17,363 nucleotides of DNA from Caldifarciminota bacterium (GCA_027073945.1 JALTEL010000573.1:1-17363); one strand, 5' to 3'; shown: positions 9,329 to 16,019, counted from the first letter of the stretch. Notes: generated by a model from the letters alone, not told the origin. Translations and numbers: made by a program.

Positions 9329-9370
9329 AATTTCCTCCGTTCTGGTCAATAGTACAATTTTCCATAAAAA

Positions 9371-10753
9371 TCACTTAAAGACTGATACTTTTTGTGTTAA
9401 GACTTCCCTGCCCTGACATAATCTTAAGAAATAGACACCGGCATGAAGGCCTGTAATTTTTTCTATATGGCGTCCTACACCCCCGGCTTCCAGTTTTTTA
9501 ATCATGCGTCCGTTCACATCGTAAAGCGCAATGTGGTATACGAGATTTTTTGTGTTATTATATGTTAAGAACAAATCACCAAAATTCAAGGTTTTAACTT
9601 CAAATGGACTTGAATATTTATTGGACTCTCTCTCTGATATTTCTGAATTAGCCGAGAACTTCACAATTAGATAATCTCTATTCGCTCCGTCATCCGAATA
9701 ACCTACGGTATATATATTACCTGTCATATCCTTTGTTATGCCGAAAGCTGCATCGTCATTGCCTGTGTCAACTGTATCACCCCATATGACATTGCCAGAA
9801 GGCCCGTATTCCATTATAAACAAATCGTAACTCCCGCCAATGTCAAAATAGCCTGAAATATAGATATTGCCTGCAGCATCAGTTGTTATGGCTCTTGGTT
9901 CATTATCATGAGTCAGTATCAACGTATCCACCCAGGCAATTGTCCCGAGAGAGTCATATTTCACGGTGAGTCCATAATAATTACTATTCGTGTCAAAGTA
10001 ATAACCGGTCACATATACATTACCCTCTGTATCACTTGCTACAGCATAAGCCTGATCGTACTGTCCGTTATCAAATGTATCTGTGCGTACAGTATTCCCA
10101 AGTGAATCATAAACAACTGTCAGATAGTCATAAGTCCCCCCAATAACAGAATAGCCTGTTGTATATATAAGACCTTTTTTGTCCATGGCAATCGCTCTTG
10201 CCACATCGGTGTGCCCATTATCAAGCACCTTTTGCCATATTAAATTCCCATTGGCATCATATTTTATTGTTAAATAGTCAAAATTTGATCCGTTGTAAAA
10301 ATATCCTGTAACGTAGATTTTATTCTCATATGAGATTATACCTGTGGCATAATCGTCCGCACCATTATCAATTGTGTCAGTCCATATAACATTTCCAAAA
10401 GAGTCGTACTTAACGACAAAGAAGTCCCATGTTGTATCAATATAAGCTCTGCCTGCTATATACACATTACCGCTTTTATCCGTGGTAATGCAATAAGGCT
10501 CATCCCAGTCTCCGTTATCAAGGGTATCCGCCCTCAAAATATTCCCCATAGAGTCATATTTTATGGTCAAATAGTCATCGTCCGTACCTATATAAGAAGC
10601 ACCTGTAACATATACGTTGTTTTGACTGTCAACTGCTACGGCGTAGGCACAGTCCCAATTACCGTTATCAAAAGTTTTTATCCATGCAATACTGTGTTGT
10701 TGCACAGGCAGAGAAAAAAGTAATACAATAATTACCTCTGAAAGCGGGTTCAT
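9371..10753 (-). CDS. Secreted seven-bladed beta-propeller (SBBP-type repeat) protein with type IX-style sorting domain
   Basis: A 460-residue exported protein made almost wholly of tandem ~50-residue repeats (residues 22-371). Each carries the pattern 'W.DT.DNG..D.A.AI..D..GNVYVTGY...G...DYLTVKYDS.GN', typical of SBBP/beta-propeller repeats. Seven copies can be counted, enough to close one propeller. The C-terminus (~384-460) is a sorting-type Ig domain ('HIALYDVNGRMIKKLEAG', 'LHAGVYFLRL', ending KVSVFK). The N-terminus (MNPLSEVIIVLLFSLPVQQHS) is a short hydrophobic segment with no Lys or Arg before the core. The start is the ATG five bases after GGAGG; a GTG two codons upstream would overlap that site. 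No catalytic residues are evident, so binding or adhesion is the likeliest role. It has its own promoter in the divergent intergenic region. Confidence 0.85.
   Translation of the reverse strand: MNPLSEVIIVLLFSLPVQQHSIAWIKTFDNGNWDCAYAVAVDSQNNVYVTGASYIGTDDDYLTIKYDSMGNILRADTLDNGDWDEPYCITTDKSGNVYIAGRAYIDTTWDFFVVKYDSFGNVIWTDTIDNGADDYATGIISYENKIYVTGYFYNGSNFDYLTIKYDANGNLIWQKVLDNGHTDVARAIAMDKKGLIYTTGYSVIGGTYDYLTVVYDSLGNTVRTDTFDNGQYDQAYAVASDTEGNVYVTGYYFDTNSNYYGLTVKYDSLGTIAWVDTLILTHDNEPRAITTDAAGNIYISGYFDIGGSYDLFIMEYGPSGNVIWGDTVDTGNDDAAFGITKDMTGNIYTVGYSDDGANRDYLIVKFSANSEISERESNKYSSPFEVKTLNFGDLFLTYNNTKNLVYHIALYDVNGRMIKKLEAGGVGRHIEKITGLHAGVYFLRLCQGREVLTQKVSVFK
9641..10690 (-). repeat. Seven tandem ~150-bp coding repeats (propeller blades)
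   Basis: Blades counted in the translation are 50, 50, 49, 50, 51, 50 and 50 residues long. Each ends with a 'KYDS.GN'-like turn except the last, which reads 'KFSANSE'. The repeats have diverged at DNA level, and blade 6 has lost the 'DNG' motif ('LILTHDNEP'). It is therefore an old protein repeat, not a recent DNA expansion. Confidence 0.85.
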
Positions 10754-10804
10754 GTACACCTCCTTTTCTATTACCTAAATATTTACATACAACTGTCGGG
10801 CTTT

Positions 10805-10833
10805 ATTATAATACCATGGCAATATCTATGCAA
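10805..10833 (-). promoter_or_regulatory. Probable promoter of the beta-propeller gene
   Basis: Read on the minus strand, a perfect TATAAT (10810-10805) lies 17 bases after TTGCAT (10833-10828). Transcription would begin near 10798, giving a leader of about 45 bases that includes the GGAGG before the ATG at 10753. The -35 box matches only 3 of 6 positions. Confidence 0.45.
10817..10833 (+). promoter_or_regulatory. Sigma-54-like -24/-12 element
   Basis: TGGCA (10817-10821) and TGCAA (10829-10833) place GG and GC exactly 10 bases apart, as in TGGCAC-N5-TTGC. The -24 box matches 5 of 6 and the -12 box 3 of 4. A transcript would begin near 10843 and run about 200 bases before capA in the operon that encodes rpoN. 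The site falls inside the -35/-10 region of the minus-strand promoter. A chance match is quite possible; no activator gene or clear activator site is seen. Confidence 0.3.
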
Positions 10834-10846
10834 CCATTTGGTGTTC

Positions 10847-10959
10847 GGTGCAGGTGAGATGCATTGAGATACTGTTCCTTTTCGATTATCAATAAAGTTT
10901 TATTTTTATGGTATATAATGTTCCATCAGTGGACTTTTTACAATAATGCATTTTGCACC
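10847..10959 (+). repeat. Long-range imperfect inverted repeat in the divergent intergenic region
   Basis: GGTGCA (10847-10852) plus ATGCATT (10859-10865) can pair with AATGCAT (10945-10951) plus TGCACC (10954-10959). This makes 13 base pairs with a 6-by-2 internal loop and about 79 bases between the arms. It holds no coding frame of note and could fold as a structured leader of a transcript from the sigma-54-like site, or as an untranslated RNA. Nothing in it matches an RNA family I recognise. Confidence 0.35.
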
Positions 10960-10963
10960 TGTA

Positions 10964-10980
10964 AATTTGTAAAACAAATT
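10964..10980. repeat. Perfect 7-3-7 inverted repeat, possible operator
   Basis: AATTTGT-AAA-ACAAATT lies 31 bases upstream of the -35 box of the capA promoter. A symmetrical 17-base site at this distance suits a dimeric DNA-binding regulator. It is not a Fur box and I cannot name the regulator. As an RNA hairpin it would be weak. Confidence 0.33.
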
Positions 10981-11010
10981 AGCCCATTTTTATAGTCAAC
11001 TCGCAATAAT

Positions 11011-11039
11011 TTGCTTAATCATAAATAGTATGTTATAAT
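11011..11039 (+). promoter_or_regulatory. Promoter of the LPS/rpoN operon, predicting a leaderless mRNA
   Basis: TTGCTT (11011-11016), a 17-base spacer and a perfect TATAAT (11034-11039). The ATG of the next gene is at 11046, where transcription would be expected to start about 7 bases after the -10 box. No Shine-Dalgarno sequence precedes that ATG, which agrees with leaderless translation. Confidence 0.55.
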
Positions 11040-11045
11040 GTAATA

Positions 11046-11951
11046 ATGGAAAATGCAGTATTGGTCATATTGTCTGTGATTTCGTTTACCATGGTATTTA
11101 CAGGAGATTTTATTCCGCATAGAGCTGTTAAAAAATCTATAGAACAATTTGGTATGCAGAAAATGTTGAAAGAAGTTTCGGATAGTCTGTTAAAAGCGGA
11201 TATCGCGGTTGTGAATTTTGAATCTCCCTGTGCTCCGGATTTCGGAAAATCAAGACCTCTTGTTTTTAATGCCGAATCGCATTATATTTCTGATTTAAAG
11301 TCCCAGGGCTTCAACATGTTTCAATTGGCAAACAATCATATACTTGACCAGGGCATAAATGGTCTGTATGAAACAATCGCGAATTTCAAATTGCAAAATG
11401 CCCCTTTTGTTGGTATTGATTATAAGCCTCTTATAAAAGTGATAGCTAATAAAAAGATTGCGTTCTTTGCATTCACAGAATTCACAAACTTTGAGATCCC
11501 TAAAAATGCATTGCATACGCCCTCGTACCTGAATGAAAAGGCCATTTTTAGCGTAGAAAGCATGAGAGATAGCGTTGATTTTGTGGTTGTCCTTGTGCAT
11601 TGGGGTACGGAATACCGTACTGAGCCTGATGCCTATCAGAAAAAATGGGCTTATAAATTATGCAGGGCTGGTGCAGACCTCATTGTTGGCACCCATCCAC
11701 ATGTAATCGAACCTGTTCAGAGGTTAAGATGTGGTTCTGATACATGCATAGTGGCATATTCTCTCGGGAATTTTTTATCCAATCAGGGGTATAAATACGA
11801 GATAAGCCATAAATTGTCCGATAGAAGAAAGAGAGAGGGGTTATTGCTCAAAGTAATAGTCGAACACGGCATTATTTCGTACAAAAATATATACCTATGG
11901 ACAATAAACAGAAGATATCCTGCAAGGTTTATCGGGGTCAAAACGGAATGA
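11046..11951 (+). CDS. CapA-family metallophosphatase-like protein (poly-gamma-glutamate capsule type)
   Basis: A 301-residue member of the CapA/PgsA calcineurin-like fold. Motifs in order: 'GDFIPH' (20-25, D21), 'NFESP' (57-61), 'LANNHILDQG' (94-103), 'VHWGTEY' (184-190), 'GTHPHVIEPVQ' (215-225) and 'YSLGNF' (238-243). These are the metal and active-site segments of the family, which takes part in capsule or cell-envelope polymer synthesis. Its exact reaction is poorly defined. The ATG is the first start after an in-frame stop and coincides with the predicted transcription start. The N-terminus is hydrophobic (MENAVLVILSVISF) but runs straight into the first beta strand, so export is uncertain. 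A start at Met16 (11091), giving a cytoplasmic protein, cannot be excluded. Its stop overlaps the next start as ATGA, coupling it to LPS transport genes, so a role in envelope polymer handling is likely. Confidence 0.82.
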   Translation: MENAVLVILSVISFTMVFTGDFIPHRAVKKSIEQFGMQKMLKEVSDSLLKADIAVVNFESPCAPDFGKSRPLVFNAESHYISDLKSQGFNMFQLANNHILDQGINGLYETIANFKLQNAPFVGIDYKPLIKVIANKKIAFFAFTEFTNFEIPKNALHTPSYLNEKAIFSVESMRDSVDFVVVLVHWGTEYRTEPDAYQKKWAYKLCRAGADLIVGTHPHVIEPVQRLRCGSDTCIVAYSLGNFLSNQGYKYEISHKLSDRRKREGLLLKVIVEHGIISYKNIYLWTINRRYPARFIGVKTE

Positions 11952-12805
11952 TAATTATACTAATGATGCTTTTTACAAAATTCACTTTTGAGGCTGGTAG
12001 AGTATCCCTTCTGCGACATGATACGTCTTATATTACAATACTTGAGGACACAGTCACAATAAGGGATTCCAATATGACGATAACAGGGCTATCCGGCGTA
12101 TATAATGAAATAAACAAAAAGCTATTTCTATACGGAGATATTAGAGCTTTCAACAGTAAAAGCGAGGTTAAATCCGATTCCTTGATAGTTCATCAAAATA
12201 GCGGTATAATGTTATTTATGAGTGAAGTGAGCGCTTTCAAGGGCAGGGATACATTAATGGGAGATTGCATATATATGCATAAAGACACTATTATTGCGTC
12301 GGGTAACGTACATGGACGTATTGCCTCAAAAGATGTAAAATTCAGAGCTGATTCATTAAGTACGGTAGATTCAACGAGTAAGCTTATCGGCAATGCGAGC
12401 GCTTTTATCGGTAAAGATAGCGGGGCTATTGTCATAAAGGCTGATTCAATGTATATACCTCCTGATTCACTCATTGCTTTTTCTCATGTTGTTGTTAAAG
12501 ACAAAAAATTTCAATCCGAAGGGAATGAACTTTTATATGTGAATGCTGATTCAACAGGTATATTAATAGGTCCTACCTTAACGAAGTGGGACTCAGGTAA
12601 GGCTTTTTCAGATACACTATTTTTCAAAATGAAGCGGAAAAGCATCAACAATGTTATGCTTGTGGGCAATGTTAAAATAGAGAATACCCGGACATCCAGC
12701 AATGTGACGATTTTTCCGGATACTGCACTTTTATACATTCAGGACAGCCGTATAAAGAGGCTTGTTTGCATAAATGGCAGTGGAGTTATCCAATCAAATG
12801 AGTGA
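11948..12805 (+). CDS. lptA: OstA/LptA-like lipopolysaccharide transport protein
   Basis: A 285-residue exported protein with repeated OstA-type strands: 'LSGVYNEINKKLFLYGDIRAF', 'VKSDSLIVHQNSG', 'VSAFKGRDTLMGDCIYM', 'VKFRADSLSTVDSTSKLIGNA'. LptA forms the periplasmic bridge that carries LPS from the inner-membrane LptBFG complex to LptD. The start is ATG 11948, overlapping the capA stop as ATGA; a longer frame from 11897 would add a hydrophilic stretch ahead of the signal peptide (MIIILMMLFTKFTFEAG). It is much longer than E. coli LptA (~185 residues) and resembles the extended OstA proteins of FCB bacteria, perhaps two OstA units. It precedes lptB directly, which supports the assignment. 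No lptC is found in the window, so this protein might also cover that role (inference). Confidence 0.8.
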   Translation: MIIILMMLFTKFTFEAGRVSLLRHDTSYITILEDTVTIRDSNMTITGLSGVYNEINKKLFLYGDIRAFNSKSEVKSDSLIVHQNSGIMLFMSEVSAFKGRDTLMGDCIYMHKDTIIASGNVHGRIASKDVKFRADSLSTVDSTSKLIGNASAFIGKDSGAIVIKADSMYIPPDSLIAFSHVVVKDKKFQSEGNELLYVNADSTGILIGPTLTKWDSGKAFSDTLFFKMKRKSINNVMLVGNVKIENTRTSSNVTIFPDTALLYIQDSRIKRLVCINGSGVIQSNE

Positions 12806-13520
12806 GCTTTCCTCTTCGAAATTAGTTAAAATCTATGGGAGAAGAAAAGTTGTAAATGAAATTTCCATAAGTGTTAATACAGGGGAAATCGTAGGGCTTC
12901 TGGGACCTAATGGGGCTGGAAAGACAACAACGTTTTACATGATAATGGGAGCTGTAAAGCCTGATAATGGTAAGGTATTTTTTGATGGCATTGATATAAG
13001 CAAATTACCTATGTACAAAAGGGCCAGATTGGGTATAAGTTACCTTCCTCAGGAGAGCTCTGTGTTCAGAAAAATGAGTGCAAAAGATAATATAGAATCC
13101 ATATTGGAGATGAGAGGGATCTCTAAAAAGGAGCGTTTAAACAAGACAATAGAACTTTTAAAGATGCTGGGCATAGAAAAATTATCGGGTCAGCGTGCTG
13201 ACAGCTTTTCAGGTGGAGAGAGGAGAAGATTGGAGGTTGCAAGGGCACTTGCCATAGAACCTGCAATTTTGCTGCTTGATGAACCTTTCACAGGTATTGA
13301 CCCTAAAACAAGGGAGGAGATACAGGATATAATACTTGAACTTAAAAAAATGGGCATAGGCGTTCTTATAACGGACCACAATGTTCGAGAAACGCTTGCC
13401 ATAACGGATAGGGCATATATCATTTACGAGGGCAAAATTTTATTACATGGCACCTCAAAGGAGTTGACAGAAAATGAAGAGGCAAGAAAAATTTATCTTG
13501 GAAGGAGATTCTCATTATGA
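12798..13520 (+). CDS. lptB: LPS export ABC transporter ATP-binding protein LptB
   Basis: A 240-residue ABC ATPase that powers LPS extraction from the inner membrane with LptF/LptG (not in this window). All nucleotide-binding elements are intact: Walker A 'GPNGAGKTT' (36-44), Q-loop Gln85 in 'YLPQESSVF', signature 'SGGERRR' (138-144), Walker B 'ILLLDEP' (157-163) and the H-loop His194 in 'ITDHNVRET'. 'SYLPQESSVFRKMS' and 'DHNVRETL' are characteristic of LptB rather than of other ABC ATPases, and length equals E. coli LptB (241). The ATG at 12798 gives the usual N-terminus and overlaps the lptA-like gene by 8 bases; an upstream ATG at 12774 would add eight residues. It is followed with a 4-base ATGA overlap by rpoN, the conserved order. 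Confidence 0.95.
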   Translation: MSELSSSKLVKIYGRRKVVNEISISVNTGEIVGLLGPNGAGKTTTFYMIMGAVKPDNGKVFFDGIDISKLPMYKRARLGISYLPQESSVFRKMSAKDNIESILEMRGISKKERLNKTIELLKMLGIEKLSGQRADSFSGGERRRLEVARALAIEPAILLLDEPFTGIDPKTREEIQDIILELKKMGIGVLITDHNVRETLAITDRAYIIYEGKILLHGTSKELTENEEARKIYLGRRFSL

Positions 13521-14833
13521 AGCTTGAAAATAGATTACAAGCAAGACTTGAACTAAAGCTTAAGCCAATGCCTCTGCTTGTAATGGAGGCAAAGTTGATG
13601 GAAATACCGCTTTTTGAACTTGAGGAAGCGATTATAAAGGAGGTTGAATCAAATCCCATGCTTGAATTTCCCGACCAGGACTCAAAGGATAGGTCTATAT
13701 CCAGTCTCTTTAAAGAGAGTAAGTATCTCCATTATGAACCTGAAATATCGGGACATCCTATGAGTAAATATGAAGATGAAGAAACTTCTGCAGAAGAATT
13801 GGTGGAAGCTCCCCCTATTTCAGTATGGGACAGACTTTCCGCCCAGATAGATGTGGAATTTTCAGACGCAGTGGAAAAGAAGATAGCAAATGCCATATTG
13901 GATAATCTTGATGGCAAGGGCTTCCTGACAAAAAGTGAGGAATCCCTTGCAGAAAAGTTTGGGTTAAAACTGGAACTTGTCAGGAAGGTCAGAAGTATTT
14001 TTGTAAATTTTGACCCGTTTGGCGCAGGCTCTCTGTCTTTAAAAGAGTTTCTTTTGCTTCAATTGCTTTCACGTTCCCTTATAACCAGAGATGAAATGGG
14101 GGAGTATTTGAATGAGGTAGATGAAGAAAAATTAAAGAGGATACTGTCAAAATACAGGATAAATTATTTGCTATACCCGTTTTCGCTTTATGAAGAAGAG
14201 CGTTCAACTTATATAGTGCCTGAGGTTATATTCAAAATCATTGAAGGCAGTATTGTTGTTGAATTATATGAGTCATCTTACATTAACCTGTCAATTAATA
14301 AGAATTATGAGATGCTGCTCAAGTCAAGTGAGGTTGACCATAAGGTTAAAAATTTTTTGAAGCAAAAATACAACAATGCTTTGAGATTCAGGGAATTTAT
14401 AATAAAGAGAAGGTTATATCTCAGAAAAATAGCCGAGTACATAGCTTTGAAAGATGCTCCTTTTATTATGGGTGAGGTTAATTACACAAAACCTGAAAGC
14501 CAGCGGAGAGCGGCGGAGCATATGGGCATACCAGTATGGACATTTAACAGGATTTTAAAGGAAAAATACGTGGATACACCGAGAGGGATTTTCAGCCTGA
14601 GATTTTTCTTTAAAAAAGGTATTAAAACAGCATCAGAACCTATTAGCAGGAACAAATTGGATGAGATGATAAAAGAATTAATTGAAGAGGAGGATAAGAG
14701 ATATCCCGTATCTGACCAGGAAATAGCGGCTATTTTAAATCAGAGAGGCATCAGCATTAAACGAAGAACGGTTGCTTTAGCGAGGCAAAAACTCGGTATT
14801 CCCGCTTCTTTTAAAAGGAAAATAAAAGCTTGA
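13517..14833 (+). CDS. rpoN: RNA polymerase sigma-54 factor
   Basis: A 438-residue alternative sigma factor that directs RNA polymerase to -24/-12 promoters and needs an AAA+ activator. Region I spans ~1-50 and ends in the typical 'EVESNPMLE'. An acidic Region II follows (~52-105), then the core-binding region (~105-290). The DNA-binding part contains a helix-turn-helix segment and 'KYVDTPRGIFSLRFFFKKGI' (350-369). The RpoN box is 'KRRTVALARQ' (415-424; ARRTVAKYRE in E. coli), and the end 'LGIPASFKRK' is standard. Region I is unusually poor in glutamine (only Q8), whereas most family members are Gln-rich there. It overlaps lptB by 4 bases (ATGA) and waaA by 4 bases (TTGA), so its synthesis is tied to that of LPS proteins. 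No activator is encoded in the window. Confidence 0.94.
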   Translation: MKLENRLQARLELKLKPMPLLVMEAKLMEIPLFELEEAIIKEVESNPMLEFPDQDSKDRSISSLFKESKYLHYEPEISGHPMSKYEDEETSAEELVEAPPISVWDRLSAQIDVEFSDAVEKKIANAILDNLDGKGFLTKSEESLAEKFGLKLELVRKVRSIFVNFDPFGAGSLSLKEFLLLQLLSRSLITRDEMGEYLNEVDEEKLKRILSKYRINYLLYPFSLYEEERSTYIVPEVIFKIIEGSIVVELYESSYINLSINKNYEMLLKSSEVDHKVKNFLKQKYNNALRFREFIIKRRLYLRKIAEYIALKDAPFIMGEVNYTKPESQRRAAEHMGIPVWTFNRILKEKYVDTPRGIFSLRFFFKKGIKTASEPISRNKLDEMIKELIEEEDKRYPVSDQEIAAILNQRGISIKRRTVALARQKLGIPASFKRKIKA

Positions 14834-16011
14834 TTCTTTCGCTCTACAGAGTATTTTCAAAAGTGGCAACATTGTTCATTCCAGCCCCTGTTGTTAAAGA
14901 ATCCAAAAGAAAGACAGTCTGGTTTCACATGGCATCCATTGGTGAGGTAACGGCTGCAAGCCATCTTATAAAGCTTTTCCTTAATAACGGCTTTTCAATA
15001 CTGGCCACTGTTTTTACAAAAACAGGTGCACAAAGGCTGCATAATATCTTCAATTCCAGTATAGAAATCACCAGATTCCCTTATGATAAGCCATCTTTTG
15101 TGAAAAAGGTCTTTGAAAGAAAGAACATAAGGGCTGTTTTGATAATGGAAACCGAGTTGTGGCCCAATTTAATACATATTGGGGCGGAGAAAGTTCCTGT
15201 TTTTCTTGTTAATGCGCGCATTTCAGATAAGAACTTCAAAAGAATTTGCCATTTTAAAAAGTCTGTGAACAGCGTACTGTCTGATTTTCGCCTTGTCTTT
15301 CCCCAGTCCTATAAAGATGCGGACAAATTTGAATATTTTGGCCTGAATAGTGAGCATCTTGTATATGCTGGTAATACCAAAATAGATACTATGCTGGAAG
15401 ATGTAATGCAGGCCGAGAGAAACAGCTACAATATCCCGAATGGGCAGTTTACAGTGACATTCGGCAGTATTCGTACGCAGGAAGAAGCCATTGTTGTTGG
15501 TATAATTCCGAATTTGTTAAAAAATGGACTTGGTGTAATACTTGCCCCAAGGCACCTTTCAAGGATTCCTTTCATTATACAGAGAATGCAGAGAGCAGGG
15601 ATTCCATTTGTCAGGTATACCAGATCAAAGTATGTAAAAGGCAGCGTGTTTTTAATTGATACTATAGGGAAGTTAAAAGATTTTTACTCGATTTCCGATG
15701 CCTGTTTTGTCGGAGGAACTCTTGGAAACTATGGAGGCCATAATGTACTTGAACCTGCAATGTATGCAAAGCCCGTTATTTTTGGACCTTCTGTGTCCAA
15801 TATCAAAGCCTACGCAATGGGATTGATTAAGGGAAAAGGAGGTCTAATGGTTCACAGCGGACAGGAGTTGTCAGAGCTTTTGATAAAATTAGCCGCATCA
15901 AAAGAGCTGACGGAAACTTATGGCTCCAGAGCAAGGAACTATCTTGACTCATTAACAGGAGCTTCTTCAAAAATACATGGAATCATCATGCAGGCTATTG
16001 GCGATTTGTGA
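14830..16011 (+). CDS. waaA: 3-deoxy-D-manno-octulosonic acid (KDO) transferase
   Basis: A GT30 glycosyltransferase that adds KDO from CMP-KDO to the lipid A precursor on the cytoplasmic side of the inner membrane. About 393 residues (E. coli 425). The N-terminal Rossmann domain has 'HMASIGEV' (33-40) with the catalytic Glu39, 'METELWPN' (106-113) and 'VNARISDKNFKR'. The C-terminal domain has 'GNTKIDTM', 'LAPRHLSR' and the nucleotide-sugar segment 'FVGGTLGNYGGHNVLEPA' (293-310). Two things differ: the N-terminal arm before the 'HMASIGE' strand is short and lacks the usual 'R.GER.G' stretch, and the common 'STHPGEE' motif reads 'GSIRTQEEA'. The TTG start overlaps the rpoN stop, and an AT-rich start without a clear ribosome binding site suggests translational coupling. 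It is last gene of the five-gene operon and convergent with the DUF89 gene. Confidence 0.93.
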   Translation: MILSLYRVFSKVATLFIPAPVVKESKRKTVWFHMASIGEVTAASHLIKLFLNNGFSILATVFTKTGAQRLHNIFNSSIEITRFPYDKPSFVKKVFERKNIRAVLIMETELWPNLIHIGAEKVPVFLVNARISDKNFKRICHFKKSVNSVLSDFRLVFPQSYKDADKFEYFGLNSEHLVYAGNTKIDTMLEDVMQAERNSYNIPNGQFTVTFGSIRTQEEAIVVGIIPNLLKNGLGVILAPRHLSRIPFIIQRMQRAGIPFVRYTRSKYVKGSVFLIDTIGKLKDFYSISDACFVGGTLGNYGGHNVLEPAMYAKPVIFGPSVSNIKAYAMGLIKGKGGLMVHSGQELSELLIKLAASKELTETYGSRARNYLDSLTGASSKIHGIIMQAIGDL

Positions 16012-16019
16012 CTGCATGT

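Noticed and set aside
9641..10690. Regular ~150-bp periodicity considered as a CRISPR array or recent DNA tandem repeat
   Set aside because: Repeats are in one reading frame, diverged at DNA level, and encode propeller blades; no short identical repeats with unique spacers.
10914..10919. A second TATAAT in the intergenic region as the main capA promoter
   Set aside because: No acceptable -35 box 16-18 bases upstream; the box at 11034 has a better partner, though minor use is possible.
11897..11947. N-terminal extension of the LptA-like protein from an upstream in-frame start
   Set aside because: It would put hydrophilic residues before the signal peptide and overlap capA by 55 bases; the ATGA overlap at 11948 is the better start.
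16012..16019. Terminator between the convergent waaA and DUF89 genes
   Set aside because: Only 8 bases separate the stops and I see no hairpin with a T-run on either side.
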